Part shown: one piece after another, positions 1-6,718 of the stretch
Layout of the letters: the number at the start of each line of letters is the position of its first letter
How positions within the stretch are numbered: position 1 is the stretch's first letter
DNA from: Zeimonas sp937903095
GTDB taxonomy: Bacteria; Pseudomonadota; Gammaproteobacteria; Burkholderiales; Burkholderiaceae_E
Length of the DNA: 19,661 nucleotides
NCBI GenBank assembly: GCA_937903095.1
Contig: CALCZN010000252.1
Location: 1 to 19,661, forward strand
Reading direction: 5' to 3'
Made by a program: the position numbers and the translations under genes
The notes under the pieces: generated by a model
Told to the model about the DNA's origin: nothing
What the model saw: the letters and a program-made list of their open reading frames with translations, nothing else
The model's database searches: none

Positions 1-1265
1 AGTACCACTTCGAGTTCCTGAACCTGGGCTACGCGGCCTACGTGTTCTTCCTCGATTTCGTGCAGAAGCTGTTCCCGAGCATTCCGACGCAGCGCGTCAC
101 GCAGATGATCTCGGGCATCGACGTGATGATGTACCAGCCCGACGAGGAGCTGAAGAAGCTCGCTCGCAAGGCGATCGAGCTGGGCGTGGACGGCGTCGTC
201 ACGTCGAGCACCGAGTGGGTCCAGGTCGAGCGTGCGCTGAAGGAGCATCCGCGCGGCACGGAATGGCTCACGTCGGTGAACCTCGCTCGCGAGCCGTGGT
301 TCAACGTGTCGACGGGCACCGGCTGGTTCCACCACGACCGCTCGTGGAACGACCAGATGAACGTTCCGCTGATCGGCATCGCCACCTACATCGGCAAGCT
401 GCGCGGCGGCCACGACATCGACCGGCCCACGGAGAAGGTGCGCGCCGAGCGCGATCGCATCGTCGCCGAATACCGCTCGCTGATCGAGAAGGAGGAAGAC
501 CGCAGGCAGTTCGACGAACTGCTCGGCTGCGCCAAGACGGTGTTCCCGTACGTCGAGAACCACCTGTTCTACGTCGAGCACTGGTTCCACTCGGTGTTCT
601 GGAACAAGATGCGCGAGGTCGCCGCCGTCATGAAGGAGCACGGCGTCATCGAGGACATCGAGGACGTCTGGCTGCTGCGCCGCGACGAGATCAAGCAGGC
701 GCTGTGGGACATCGTCACTGCCTGGGCCACCGGCGTGACGCCGCGCGGCACGAAGACCTGGCCCCCCGAGATCGCCTGGCGCAAGGGCGTGATGGCGAAG
801 TTCAAGGAGTGGGGACCGCCGCCGGCGATCGGCACCGCTCCGGAGGTCATCCAGGAGCCGTTCACCATCGTGCTCTGGGGCGTGACGAACAAGTCGCTGG
901 CCGACTGGGCCGCCGTGCAGGAGATCCTCGACCCGGAGAACATCACCGAGCTGAAGGGCTTCGCCGGCAGTCCGGGCATCGTCGAAGGAAAGGCGCGCGT
1001 CTGCCGCACGGTGAGCGAAGTGGGCGAGTTGTGCGAGGGCGAGATTCTCGTCGCGCCGACCACCTCGCCGTCGTGGGCGCCGGCCTTCGCCAAGATCGGC
1101 GCCTGCGTCACCGACGTCGGCGGCGTGATGAGCCATGCGGCGATCGTCTGCCGCGAGTACGGGATGCCCGCGGTCGTGGGCACCGGGCACGCGACGAAGA
1201 TCATCAAGACCGGCATGAGGCTGCGCGTCGACGGCTCGAGCGGCGCCATCACGATCAGCCGTTGA
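1..1265 (+). CDS. ppsA: Phenylphosphate synthase-like subunit A (phospho-histidine domain), 5' partial
   Basis: The reading frame is open from base 3, so the start lies upstream; 420 residues are visible. The last ~100 residues form a PEP-utilizer swivelling domain: FAGSPGIVEGKARV, then a GGVMSHAAIVCREYGMPAVVG motif whose His codon is at 1134-1136. In PEP synthase and related enzymes this His carries the phosphoryl group between ATP and substrate. The preceding ~300 residues are polar and apparently mostly helical, and no PEP/pyruvate TIM barrel follows. This fits the ~70 kDa subunit 1 of Thauera aromatica phenylphosphate synthase, which makes phenylphosphate from phenol and ATP and resembles the central His part of PEP synthase. 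On that comparison roughly 190 N-terminal residues are missing from the window. A rifampin-phosphotransferase-like or other PEP-synthase-like subunit is the alternative. The PpsB-like and CBS subunits downstream favour an aryl kinase. The actual substrate is inferred. Confidence 0.75.
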   Translation, partial: YHFEFLNLGYAAYVFFLDFVQKLFPSIPTQRVTQMISGIDVMMYQPDEELKKLARKAIELGVDGVVTSSTEWVQVERALKEHPRGTEWLTSVNLAREPWFNVSTGTGWFHHDRSWNDQMNVPLIGIATYIGKLRGGHDIDRPTEKVRAERDRIVAEYRSLIEKEEDRRQFDELLGCAKTVFPYVENHLFYVEHWFHSVFWNKMREVAAVMKEHGVIEDIEDVWLLRRDEIKQALWDIVTAWATGVTPRGTKTWPPEIAWRKGVMAKFKEWGPPPAIGTAPEVIQEPFTIVLWGVTNKSLADWAAVQEILDPENITELKGFAGSPGIVEGKARVCRTVSEVGELCEGEILVAPTTSPSWAPAFAKIGACVTDVGGVMSHAAIVCREYGMPAVVGTGHATKIIKTGMRLRVDGSSGAITISR

Positions 1266-1278
1266 GCGGGTGCCCCCG

Positions 1279-2403
1279 ATGAACACCGTCATCGATCCCG
1301 TGCGCAGGGCGCACGCCGCGGCGCCGTCCGCGGCGGCGCCACGGCTGAGCTGGTTCGAGGAGTGCGATGCGAATTCGATCGCGCTCGTCGGCGGCAAGTG
1401 CGCCTCGCTCGGCGAGCTGATCCACGCCGGCGTGAACGTGCCGCCGGGCTTCGCGCTGACCACGCACGGAACGCGCGCCTTCCTCGCCGAGTCGGGCATC
1501 GACGCCGAGGTGACGTCGATGCTCGCCGGCGTCGACCCGAAGGACACCAACGCAGTGGAGGTGGTGAGCGCGCGCATCCGCGCGCTCATCGAGGCGCAGC
1601 CGTTCTCGGCTTCGCTCGAGGACGAGATCGCCGAGGGCTATCGCCGGCTGTCGGTGCGCTGCTGCACGCCGGGCGTGCCGGTGGCCGTGCGCTCGAGCGC
1701 GACCGCCGAGGATCTTCCCGACGCCAGCTTCGCCGGCCAGCAGGACACCTACCTGTGGATCCGCGGCGCCGACGAGGTGCTGCACCATATCCGGCGCTGC
1801 ATCTCGAGCCTGTACACCGGGCGCGCGATCGCCTATCGCGCGAACCGCGGCTTCGCGAACGAGCAGGTCGCGATCGCCGTCGGCGTGCAGAAGATGGCGA
1901 ACTCGTACACGGCCGGCGTGATGTTCACCGTGCATCCGGCCAACGGCGACCGTTCGGTGATCGTCATCGACTCGAACTTCGGCTTCGGCGAGTCGGTCGT
2001 CTCCGGCGAGGTCACGCCCGATCACTTCGTCGTCAACAAGGTCACGCTCGACATCATCGACCGCACGATCTCGCGCAAGGAGCTCTGCTACACGGTCGAC
2101 CTGAAGGAGCAGCGCTCGCGCGCGATCGAGGTGCCCTACGAGCGCCAGACCGTGCAGTCGCTGATCGACGACGAGATCACCGAGCTCGCCTGGATGGGCA
2201 AGCAGATCGAACGGCACTACGGCCGCCCGATGGACATCGAATGGGCCGTCGACAAGGACGTTCCGGCCGGCGGCAACGTGTTCATCCTGCAGGCCCGGCC
2301 GGAGACCGTCTGGAGCACGCGCAGCAAGCCGGTCGAGGGCCCGCGCGGCAGCGCGATGGACTACATCGTGTCGAGCCTGCTGGTCGGCAAGCGCATCGAA
2401 TGA
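1279..2403 (+). CDS. ppsB: Phenylphosphate synthase-like subunit B (ATP-grasp domain of PEP synthase type)
   Basis: 374 residues that correspond only to the N-terminal nucleotide-binding part of PEP synthase. Visible family motifs are VGGKCASLGEL (37-47), VAVRSSATAEDLPDASFAGQ (135-154), FGFGESVVSGEVTPDHF (234-250) and a closing MDIEWAVD...FILQARPET segment (318-343). The protein stops where the swivelling His domain would begin in full PEP synthase; that domain is supplied by the gene just upstream. This split, and the ~40 kDa size, match subunit 2 of phenylphosphate synthase, which binds ATP and phosphorylates the His of subunit 1. The ATG at 1279 lies 13 nt after the upstream stop with a G-rich gagcggg in front. 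An in-frame GTG at 1270 would add three residues and cannot be excluded. The tight spacing implies co-expression in a fixed ratio. Aryl substrate is inferred from the family and neighbours. Confidence 0.78.
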   Translation: MNTVIDPVRRAHAAAPSAAAPRLSWFEECDANSIALVGGKCASLGELIHAGVNVPPGFALTTHGTRAFLAESGIDAEVTSMLAGVDPKDTNAVEVVSARIRALIEAQPFSASLEDEIAEGYRRLSVRCCTPGVPVAVRSSATAEDLPDASFAGQQDTYLWIRGADEVLHHIRRCISSLYTGRAIAYRANRGFANEQVAIAVGVQKMANSYTAGVMFTVHPANGDRSVIVIDSNFGFGESVVSGEVTPDHFVVNKVTLDIIDRTISRKELCYTVDLKEQRSRAIEVPYERQTVQSLIDDEITELAWMGKQIERHYGRPMDIEWAVDKDVPAGGNVFILQARPETVWSTRSKPVEGPRGSAMDYIVSSLLVGKRIE

Positions 2404-2449
2404 CCGCTTTTTTCCCCCACCTCACGAACCGCACCACCGTGGAGTCGCA

Positions 2450-3952
2450 ATGAACGCACGTACCGAAGTGGGCCTGATCGACGACCTGCGCAGCTACATC
2501 GCGGCGCTGGAGGCGAACGGCCAGTTGCACCGGGTCAAGACCGAAGTCGACTGGAAATACGAGCTGTGCCACGTCTCGAAGGTCAACGAGGAGAAGCAGG
2601 GCCCGGCGCTGCTCTACGAGAACGTGAAGGACAACACCATTCCGGTGTTCACCAGCGCCTTCACCACGCCCGAGCGCATCGCGATCGCGCTCGAGCAGGA
2701 TCCGGGCCTGACGATGTGCCAGCTCTCGCGCAAGTGGATGGAGCTGACCACCAAGCAGATGATCAAGCCCGAGTTCGTCGCCAATCCTCCGGTGATGGAG
2801 AACGTCATCAAGGAGGAGGACGTCGATCTCGAGAAGTTCCCGGTGCCCTGGTTCTACCCGGACGACGGCGGGCGCTTCTTCGTCACCGCCGGCTATCTCG
2901 TCACGAAGGACCCCGACACCGGCTGGACGAACCTCGGCACCTACCGCTCGCAGGTGCTCGGCAAGAAGATCCTCGGCTCGCAGATCATCAAGGGCAAGCA
3001 CGGGGACATGCACATGAAGAAGTACCAGGAGCGCGGCGAACTGATGCCGGCGGCCGCCGTCGTCGGCTGCGATCCGGTGCTGTTCCTGGCCGGCTCCACG
3101 CTCGTCAGCTCGCAGACCGACGAGTACGACGTGGCCGGTGCGCTGCGCGGACGCCCGGTGCCCGTGTTCAAGTCGGAGCTCACCGGCCTGACGCTGCCGG
3201 CGAACGCCGAGATCATCGTCGAGGGCTTCATCGATCCGAACGAGCTGATGGAGGAAGGTCCGTTCGGCGAGTACACCGGCTACTACTCGGGCAACAAGGG
3301 CAAGGACTATCCGAAGCCCGTGCTGCGCGTGAAGCGCATCCTGCACCGGAACAACCCGATCTTCTGGTCGACCACGGTCGGCAAGCCGATCAACGACATC
3401 CACATGATCCAGTCGCTGAACCGCACCGGCGCGCTGTGGTACGACCTCGAGACGATGAAGGTGCCGGGCATCCAGAGCGTCTACCTGCCGGCGGCGGCCA
3501 CCGGGCGCTTCTGGGCGATCGTCTCGGTCAAGCAGATGTATCCGGGGCACTCGAACCACGTCGGCAACGCAGTGATCGCGAGCACCACCGGCCACTACGG
3601 CCTGAAGGGCGTGATCGTCGTCGACCACGACATCGAGGCCGACGACATGGATCGCGTCTGGTGGGCGCTGGCCACGCGCTTCGATCCGAAGCGCTCGGCG
3701 CAGATCATCGACCGCGGCCGCTCGACGCCGCTCGACCCCGGCCTGCCGATCGAGGCGCGCGACATCACCAGCCGGATCATTCTCGACGCCTGCACGCCCT
3801 ACGAATGGGCGAACAAGCCCAGCGAGATCTTCATGGACCGCGACATGCTGCAGCGCGTCTCCGACCGCTGGAACGAGTATGGGTTCACGGGGCCGAGTCC
3901 GGTGGCCGAAATGATCGGCCGCTTGACGCGGCCTCAAGCCAAGAAGAAGTGA
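2450..3952 (+). CDS. UbiD-family (de)carboxylase, phenylphosphate carboxylase-like
   Basis: 500 residues, the usual UbiD length. UbiD enzymes use prenylated FMN to (de)carboxylate aromatic or unsaturated acids; two UbiD-like subunits of phenylphosphate carboxylase carboxylate phenylphosphate to 4-hydroxybenzoate. The key residues are visible when aligned by spacing to the fungal Fdc1 enzyme: Asn161 and Arg166 in WTNLGTYRSQV, His184 in KGKHGDM, Glu225 in TDEYDVAGALRG, and Glu269 and Glu274 in EEGPFGEYTGYYS. It should therefore be able to bind Mn-prFMN and be catalytically active. The ATG at 2450 follows a GGAG about 8 nt upstream and a 46-nt gap after ppsB. Context with aryl-phosphate synthase genes and a UbiX gene supports carboxylation of an aryl phosphate. 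No second UbiD and no small carboxylase subunits are seen in this window, so it may be one subunit of a complex completed elsewhere, or a stand-alone enzyme with another phenolic substrate. Confidence 0.85.
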   Translation: MNARTEVGLIDDLRSYIAALEANGQLHRVKTEVDWKYELCHVSKVNEEKQGPALLYENVKDNTIPVFTSAFTTPERIAIALEQDPGLTMCQLSRKWMELTTKQMIKPEFVANPPVMENVIKEEDVDLEKFPVPWFYPDDGGRFFVTAGYLVTKDPDTGWTNLGTYRSQVLGKKILGSQIIKGKHGDMHMKKYQERGELMPAAAVVGCDPVLFLAGSTLVSSQTDEYDVAGALRGRPVPVFKSELTGLTLPANAEIIVEGFIDPNELMEEGPFGEYTGYYSGNKGKDYPKPVLRVKRILHRNNPIFWSTTVGKPINDIHMIQSLNRTGALWYDLETMKVPGIQSVYLPAAATGRFWAIVSVKQMYPGHSNHVGNAVIASTTGHYGLKGVIVVDHDIEADDMDRVWWALATRFDPKRSAQIIDRGRSTPLDPGLPIEARDITSRIILDACTPYEWANKPSEIFMDRDMLQRVSDRWNEYGFTGPSPVAEMIGRLTRPQAKKK

Positions 3953-4000
3953 AGGGTGAAGGGGGAAGGGTGAAGGGGCTCGCTTCCCTTCACCCTTCAC
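3949..4000 (+). repeat. Inverted repeat with two competing 5' arms between the UbiD and Tm-1-like genes
   Basis: The 3' arm cccttcaccctt (3986-3997) can pair with either of two upstream copies of gaagggtgaaggg-like sequence. Bases 3949-3963 pair with 3986-4000 over 15 bp, and 3965-3977 pair with 3986-3998 over 13 bp around an 8-nt loop. The first arm overlaps the stop codon of the UbiD gene. No T-run follows, so it does not look like a classical intrinsic terminator. An RNA processing or stabilising hairpin, or partial attenuation inside the operon, is possible. Confidence 0.7.
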
Positions 4001-4023
4001 TGCTCTCATCCACGGAGTGCGTC

Positions 4024-5289
4024 ATGAATCAGAAGGGCATCGCGATCATCTGCAATCTGGACACACGCGGCGAGGACATCCGCTTCGTGAAAGACCTGAT
4101 CGCGTCGCGCGGGCACGAGGCGATCCTGGTCGACTTCAGCATGGAGGAGCCGCCGCCGTTTCCGGGGGACGTGCGTACCGAGGAGGTGGCGAAACGCGGC
4201 GGGCTGCCGATCGAGGTGGTGCGCGAGAAATACCGCTCCGATCGCGACACGGCGACGAACAACCAGATCCGGGGCGCATCGGCGATCGTCGGCGACATGG
4301 TGCGCGCCGGGCGCGTGCACGGCGTGATCGGCATCGGCGGGGGGACGGCCACGCTGGTCGCCACTTCGGTGATGAAGACGCTGCCCTTCGGCATGCCGAA
4401 GGTGATGGCCTCGCCGATGGCGGCACACCCGGCCTACATCGACCGCTACGTCGGCACGCGCGACATCACGATGCATCACACGGTGCTCGACATCGTGAAG
4501 ATGAATCCGCTGCTGCGCGCGCAGATCGTCAATGCGGTGGGCGCCATCTGCGGCATGGTCGAGATGACGCAGGGCACGAACATCGAGTTCGACCGGCCGT
4601 GCGTCGCGCTGTCGTCCTTCGGCTTCGGCGAGATGGCGGTGCAGGGCGCGATGGGCATGCTCGAGGAGGAAGGGTTCATCCCGATCGTCTGCCACGCACA
4701 GGGCAAGGGCGACCGCGCGATGGAGGAGATGATCCGCGACGGGATGTTCCATGGCGTGATCGACCTGTGCACCGGCGGCATCGTCGAGCACCTGTTCCAC
4801 GGCAATCGCGACCCCGGGCCCGACCGGCTGATGGCGGCGGTCCAGACCGGCATCCCGATGGTGCTCGGGCCCTGCGGCCTGGACATCCTGTCGTACGGCG
4901 GACGAGCCGACATGCTCGAGAAGACGCGCGATCGCGTGCAGTACGTGCAGGACGCGCTGCGTGTGCAGGTGCGCACCACGGCCGACGAGCTACGCCAGGC
5001 GGCCGATGTCATTGCCGAGCGGCTCAATCGCGCGAAGGGTCCGTGGACCTTCCTCGTCCCTTTGCGGGGTTGGTCCTCTCTCGACCGCGAAGGCCGCTCG
5101 ATCTGGGATCCGGCCGCCGACGCGGCTTTCGTCGAGCGGCTCGAGCAGCGGCTGGACGACCCGTCGCATCTGCGCAGGGTCGACCTGAACCTGTACACGC
5201 AGGAGTTCGCGCGCGTGGCGGTGGACGAATTCCTCGGCCTGTACCGCAAGGCCGCGGAGCCCGCCGCCGCCACAGCCGCGGCGAAATGA
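4024..5289 (+). CDS. Tm-1-like ATP-binding domain protein (UPF0261)
   Basis: 421 residues, the usual length for bacterial Tm-1-like (UPF0261) proteins, which are related to the N-terminal domain of the tomato Tm-1 resistance protein. Family features include the N-terminal IAIICNLDTRGEDIRFVKD strand-turn, a glycine-rich GIGGGTAT segment (103-110) likely to contact nucleotide, and LSSFGFGEM (196-204). A second-half signature reads IVCHAQGKGDRAMEEMIRDG (221-240), followed by GVIDLCTGG (244-252). The C-terminus is an Ala-rich tail. The ATG at 4024 has GGAG at 4014-4017. It sits in the middle of the aryl-phosphate cluster, downstream of the UbiD gene and 10 nt upstream of the CBS gene. In many bacteria the family is instead next to a PEP-hydrolase-like TIM-barrel gene; none is visible here. 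The biochemical role is unknown. An ATP-dependent accessory role in aryl activation or carboxylation is only a guess from position. Confidence 0.82.
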   Translation: MNQKGIAIICNLDTRGEDIRFVKDLIASRGHEAILVDFSMEEPPPFPGDVRTEEVAKRGGLPIEVVREKYRSDRDTATNNQIRGASAIVGDMVRAGRVHGVIGIGGGTATLVATSVMKTLPFGMPKVMASPMAAHPAYIDRYVGTRDITMHHTVLDIVKMNPLLRAQIVNAVGAICGMVEMTQGTNIEFDRPCVALSSFGFGEMAVQGAMGMLEEEGFIPIVCHAQGKGDRAMEEMIRDGMFHGVIDLCTGGIVEHLFHGNRDPGPDRLMAAVQTGIPMVLGPCGLDILSYGGRADMLEKTRDRVQYVQDALRVQVRTTADELRQAADVIAERLNRAKGPWTFLVPLRGWSSLDREGRSIWDPAADAAFVERLEQRLDDPSHLRRVDLNLYTQEFARVAVDEFLGLYRKAAEPAAATAAAK

Positions 5290-5299
5290 AGGAGAAGCG

Positions 5300-6004
5300 A
5301 TGCTCGTTCGAAACTGGATGCAGGCTCACCCGGTCACGATCGCCGGCGACGTGCTCGTCTCGGAGGCCAAGCGGCTGATGAGCGAGCACCGGCTGCATGC
5401 GCTGCCGGTCGTCGAAGGAGGGCGGCTGCGCGGCCTCGTCACCCGCGCCAACCTGCTGCGCATGGGGCAGTTCGTCCTGCGCACGCAGAACCCCGACGAA
5501 TTCGATTATTTCGTCACCCGCCTGCGCGTGCGCGACATCATGGTGCGCAACCCGGCGAGCGTGCAGGCGCGCGACACGATGGCGCATTGCCTGCGCAAGG
5601 GCCAGGAGCTGGGCGTGGCGCAGTTCCCGGTGCTCGACGGCGACCAGCTCGTCGGCGTGATCTCGGCCAACGAGATCTTCCAGCTCGCCGCGCATTGCGT
5701 CGGCGCCACCGAGAACGACCACGTGGTCATGCTCGCGCCGCTGCGCCTCGCTCCCGGGGTGCTGGCGCGCGTTTGCGCGGCTGCCGAGGGCGCGGGCGCA
5801 GCGCTGCACGGGCTCTATCCGGTGGGCAGCAGCAACGCCGCGCCGGCCGACGCGGCGGCGGCCGCGGCGGACCAGCCGGCGCCGGCGCGCGTGATCCTGC
5901 GCTTCGGCGCGGCGGATCCGCAGCCCGTTCTCGACGCGCTGGCGGCGGCCGGTTTCGAAGCGCTCGATGCGGTTGCCGAACCCCCTCGACAGCGGGTAGC
6001 CTGA
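5300..6004 (+). CDS. ppsC: Two-CBS-domain protein, phenylphosphate synthase subunit C-like
   Basis: 234 residues (~24 kDa). The first CBS motif spans about residues 1-56 (VRNWMQAHPVTI ... HALPVVEGGRLRGLVTRANLLR) and the second about 75-133 (VRDIMVRNPASV ... AQFPVLDGDQLVGVISANEIF). The C-terminal part (about 140-230) is not CBS. It contains two beta-alpha-like stretches separated by an Ala/Pro-rich linker (177-196) and could be an ACT-like module. CBS pairs usually bind adenine nucleotides and regulate partner enzymes. In Thauera, a 24 kDa CBS protein is the third component of phenylphosphate synthase and stimulates its activity, which matches size and neighbourhood. The start is well supported by AAGGAG about 6 nt before the ATG, 10 nt after the upstream stop. 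Unlike the classical order, it is separated from subunits A and B by two genes. A generic CBS regulator is the alternative. Confidence 0.75.
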   Translation: MLVRNWMQAHPVTIAGDVLVSEAKRLMSEHRLHALPVVEGGRLRGLVTRANLLRMGQFVLRTQNPDEFDYFVTRLRVRDIMVRNPASVQARDTMAHCLRKGQELGVAQFPVLDGDQLVGVISANEIFQLAAHCVGATENDHVVMLAPLRLAPGVLARVCAAAEGAGAALHGLYPVGSSNAAPADAAAAAADQPAPARVILRFGAADPQPVLDALAAAGFEALDAVAEPPRQRVA

Positions 6005-6024
6005 GCAGCCTGGAGCGTTTTCCG

Positions 6025-6642
6025 ATGAGCGAAGCGAAGAAGCTGCCCCTGGTCGTCGCGATCACCGGAGCCACCGGCGTCGTCTACGGCGTCGAGATGC
6101 TGCGCGCGCTGCGCCAGCTCGGTGAGCCCGTGCACCTGATCCTCAGCGAAGCGGCGACGATGAACCTCGCGATCGAGACCAACACCTCGGTCGACGAAGT
6201 GAAGGCGCTGGCCGACGTCGTCTATCCGAACAAGGACGTCGGCGCGGCGGTGGCCAGCGGTTCGTTCCGCACGCGCGGCATGATCGTCGCGCCGTGCACC
6301 GTGAAGACGCTGTCGGCGATCGCGAACTCCTTCACCTACAACCTCGTCGTTCGCGCCGCCGACGTCACGCTGAAGGAACGGCGCCCGCTCGTGCTGATGG
6401 TGCGCGAGACGCCGCTGCACAAGGGGCATCTGGAGCTGATGGCGCGCGCGGCCGACTACGGCGCGACGATCCTGCCGCCGATGCCGGCCTTCTATCACCA
6501 TCCGCAGACGATCCTGGACATCGTCCACCAGAGTGTCGGCAAGGCGCTCGACCAAGTGGGCATCGAGCACCAGTTGTTCCGGCGCTGGACCGGCGAGGAT
6601 CGGGGCGAGTTGCGCAACGCGCTGCGCGTGGCAGCGAGCTGA
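6025..6642 (+). CDS. ubiX: UbiX-family flavin prenyltransferase
   Basis: 205 residues, normal UbiX length. UbiX transfers a dimethylallyl group to FMN to make prenylated FMN, the cofactor of UbiD enzymes. Visible features are the flavin-binding AITGATGVVYG (12-22), the SGSFRT segment (78-83), VAPCTVKTLSAIA (88-100) and NLVVRAADVTLKERRPLVLMVRETPLHKGHL (106-136). The closing PPMPAFYHHP (151-160) is also conserved in the family. The ATG at 6025 is preceded by TGGAG (6011-6015) and lies 20 nt after the CBS gene stop, so it belongs to the same operon. A dedicated UbiX next to a UbiD strongly suggests it supplies cofactor to the UbiD encoded at 2450-3952. It may be a paralogue of the housekeeping ubiquinone ubiX. 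The stop codon lies inside the first unit of a tandem repeat. Confidence 0.92.
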   Translation: MSEAKKLPLVVAITGATGVVYGVEMLRALRQLGEPVHLILSEAATMNLAIETNTSVDEVKALADVVYPNKDVGAAVASGSFRTRGMIVAPCTVKTLSAIANSFTYNLVVRAADVTLKERRPLVLMVRETPLHKGHLELMARAADYGATILPPMPAFYHHPQTILDIVHQSVGKALDQVGIEHQLFRRWTGEDRGELRNALRVAAS

Positions 6643-6704
6643 GGCCGCGAACTGAGGCCGCGGACTGAGGCCGCGGACTGAGGCCGCGGACCGAGGCAGT
6701 GAAC
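6640..6704. repeat. 13-bp tandem repeat, five units, between convergent genes
   Basis: Units begin at 6640, 6653, 6666, 6679 and 6692. Three units (6653-6691) are exactly TGAGGCCGCGGAC; the first differs at one base and the last at four. The TGA of the first unit is the ubiX stop codon. Each perfect unit contains the palindrome CCGCGG, so adjacent units can form 6-bp stems with 7-nt loops on either strand. The array fills the gap between ubiX (+) and the HDOD gene (-), where a bidirectional terminator would be expected, but there is no T-run. Confidence 0.9.
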
Positions 6705-6718
6705 CGGGGCGAGCTTCG

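Noticed and set aside
1..2403. A broken PEP synthase gene (frameshifted into two pieces)
   Set aside because: The pieces are in reversed order relative to PEP synthase (His domain first, ATP-grasp second) and each has proper ends, so this is a genuine split system rather than a pseudogene.
2282..4009. Very long open frame antisense to the UbiD gene, predicted to be rich in His, Arg, Asp and Leu
   Set aside because: It mirrors the codons of the UbiD gene in GC-rich DNA, has no recognisable domain, and the plus-strand gene has full family motifs.
6640..6704. CRISPR array
   Set aside because: The 13-bp units are directly adjacent with no spacers and there are no cas genes.
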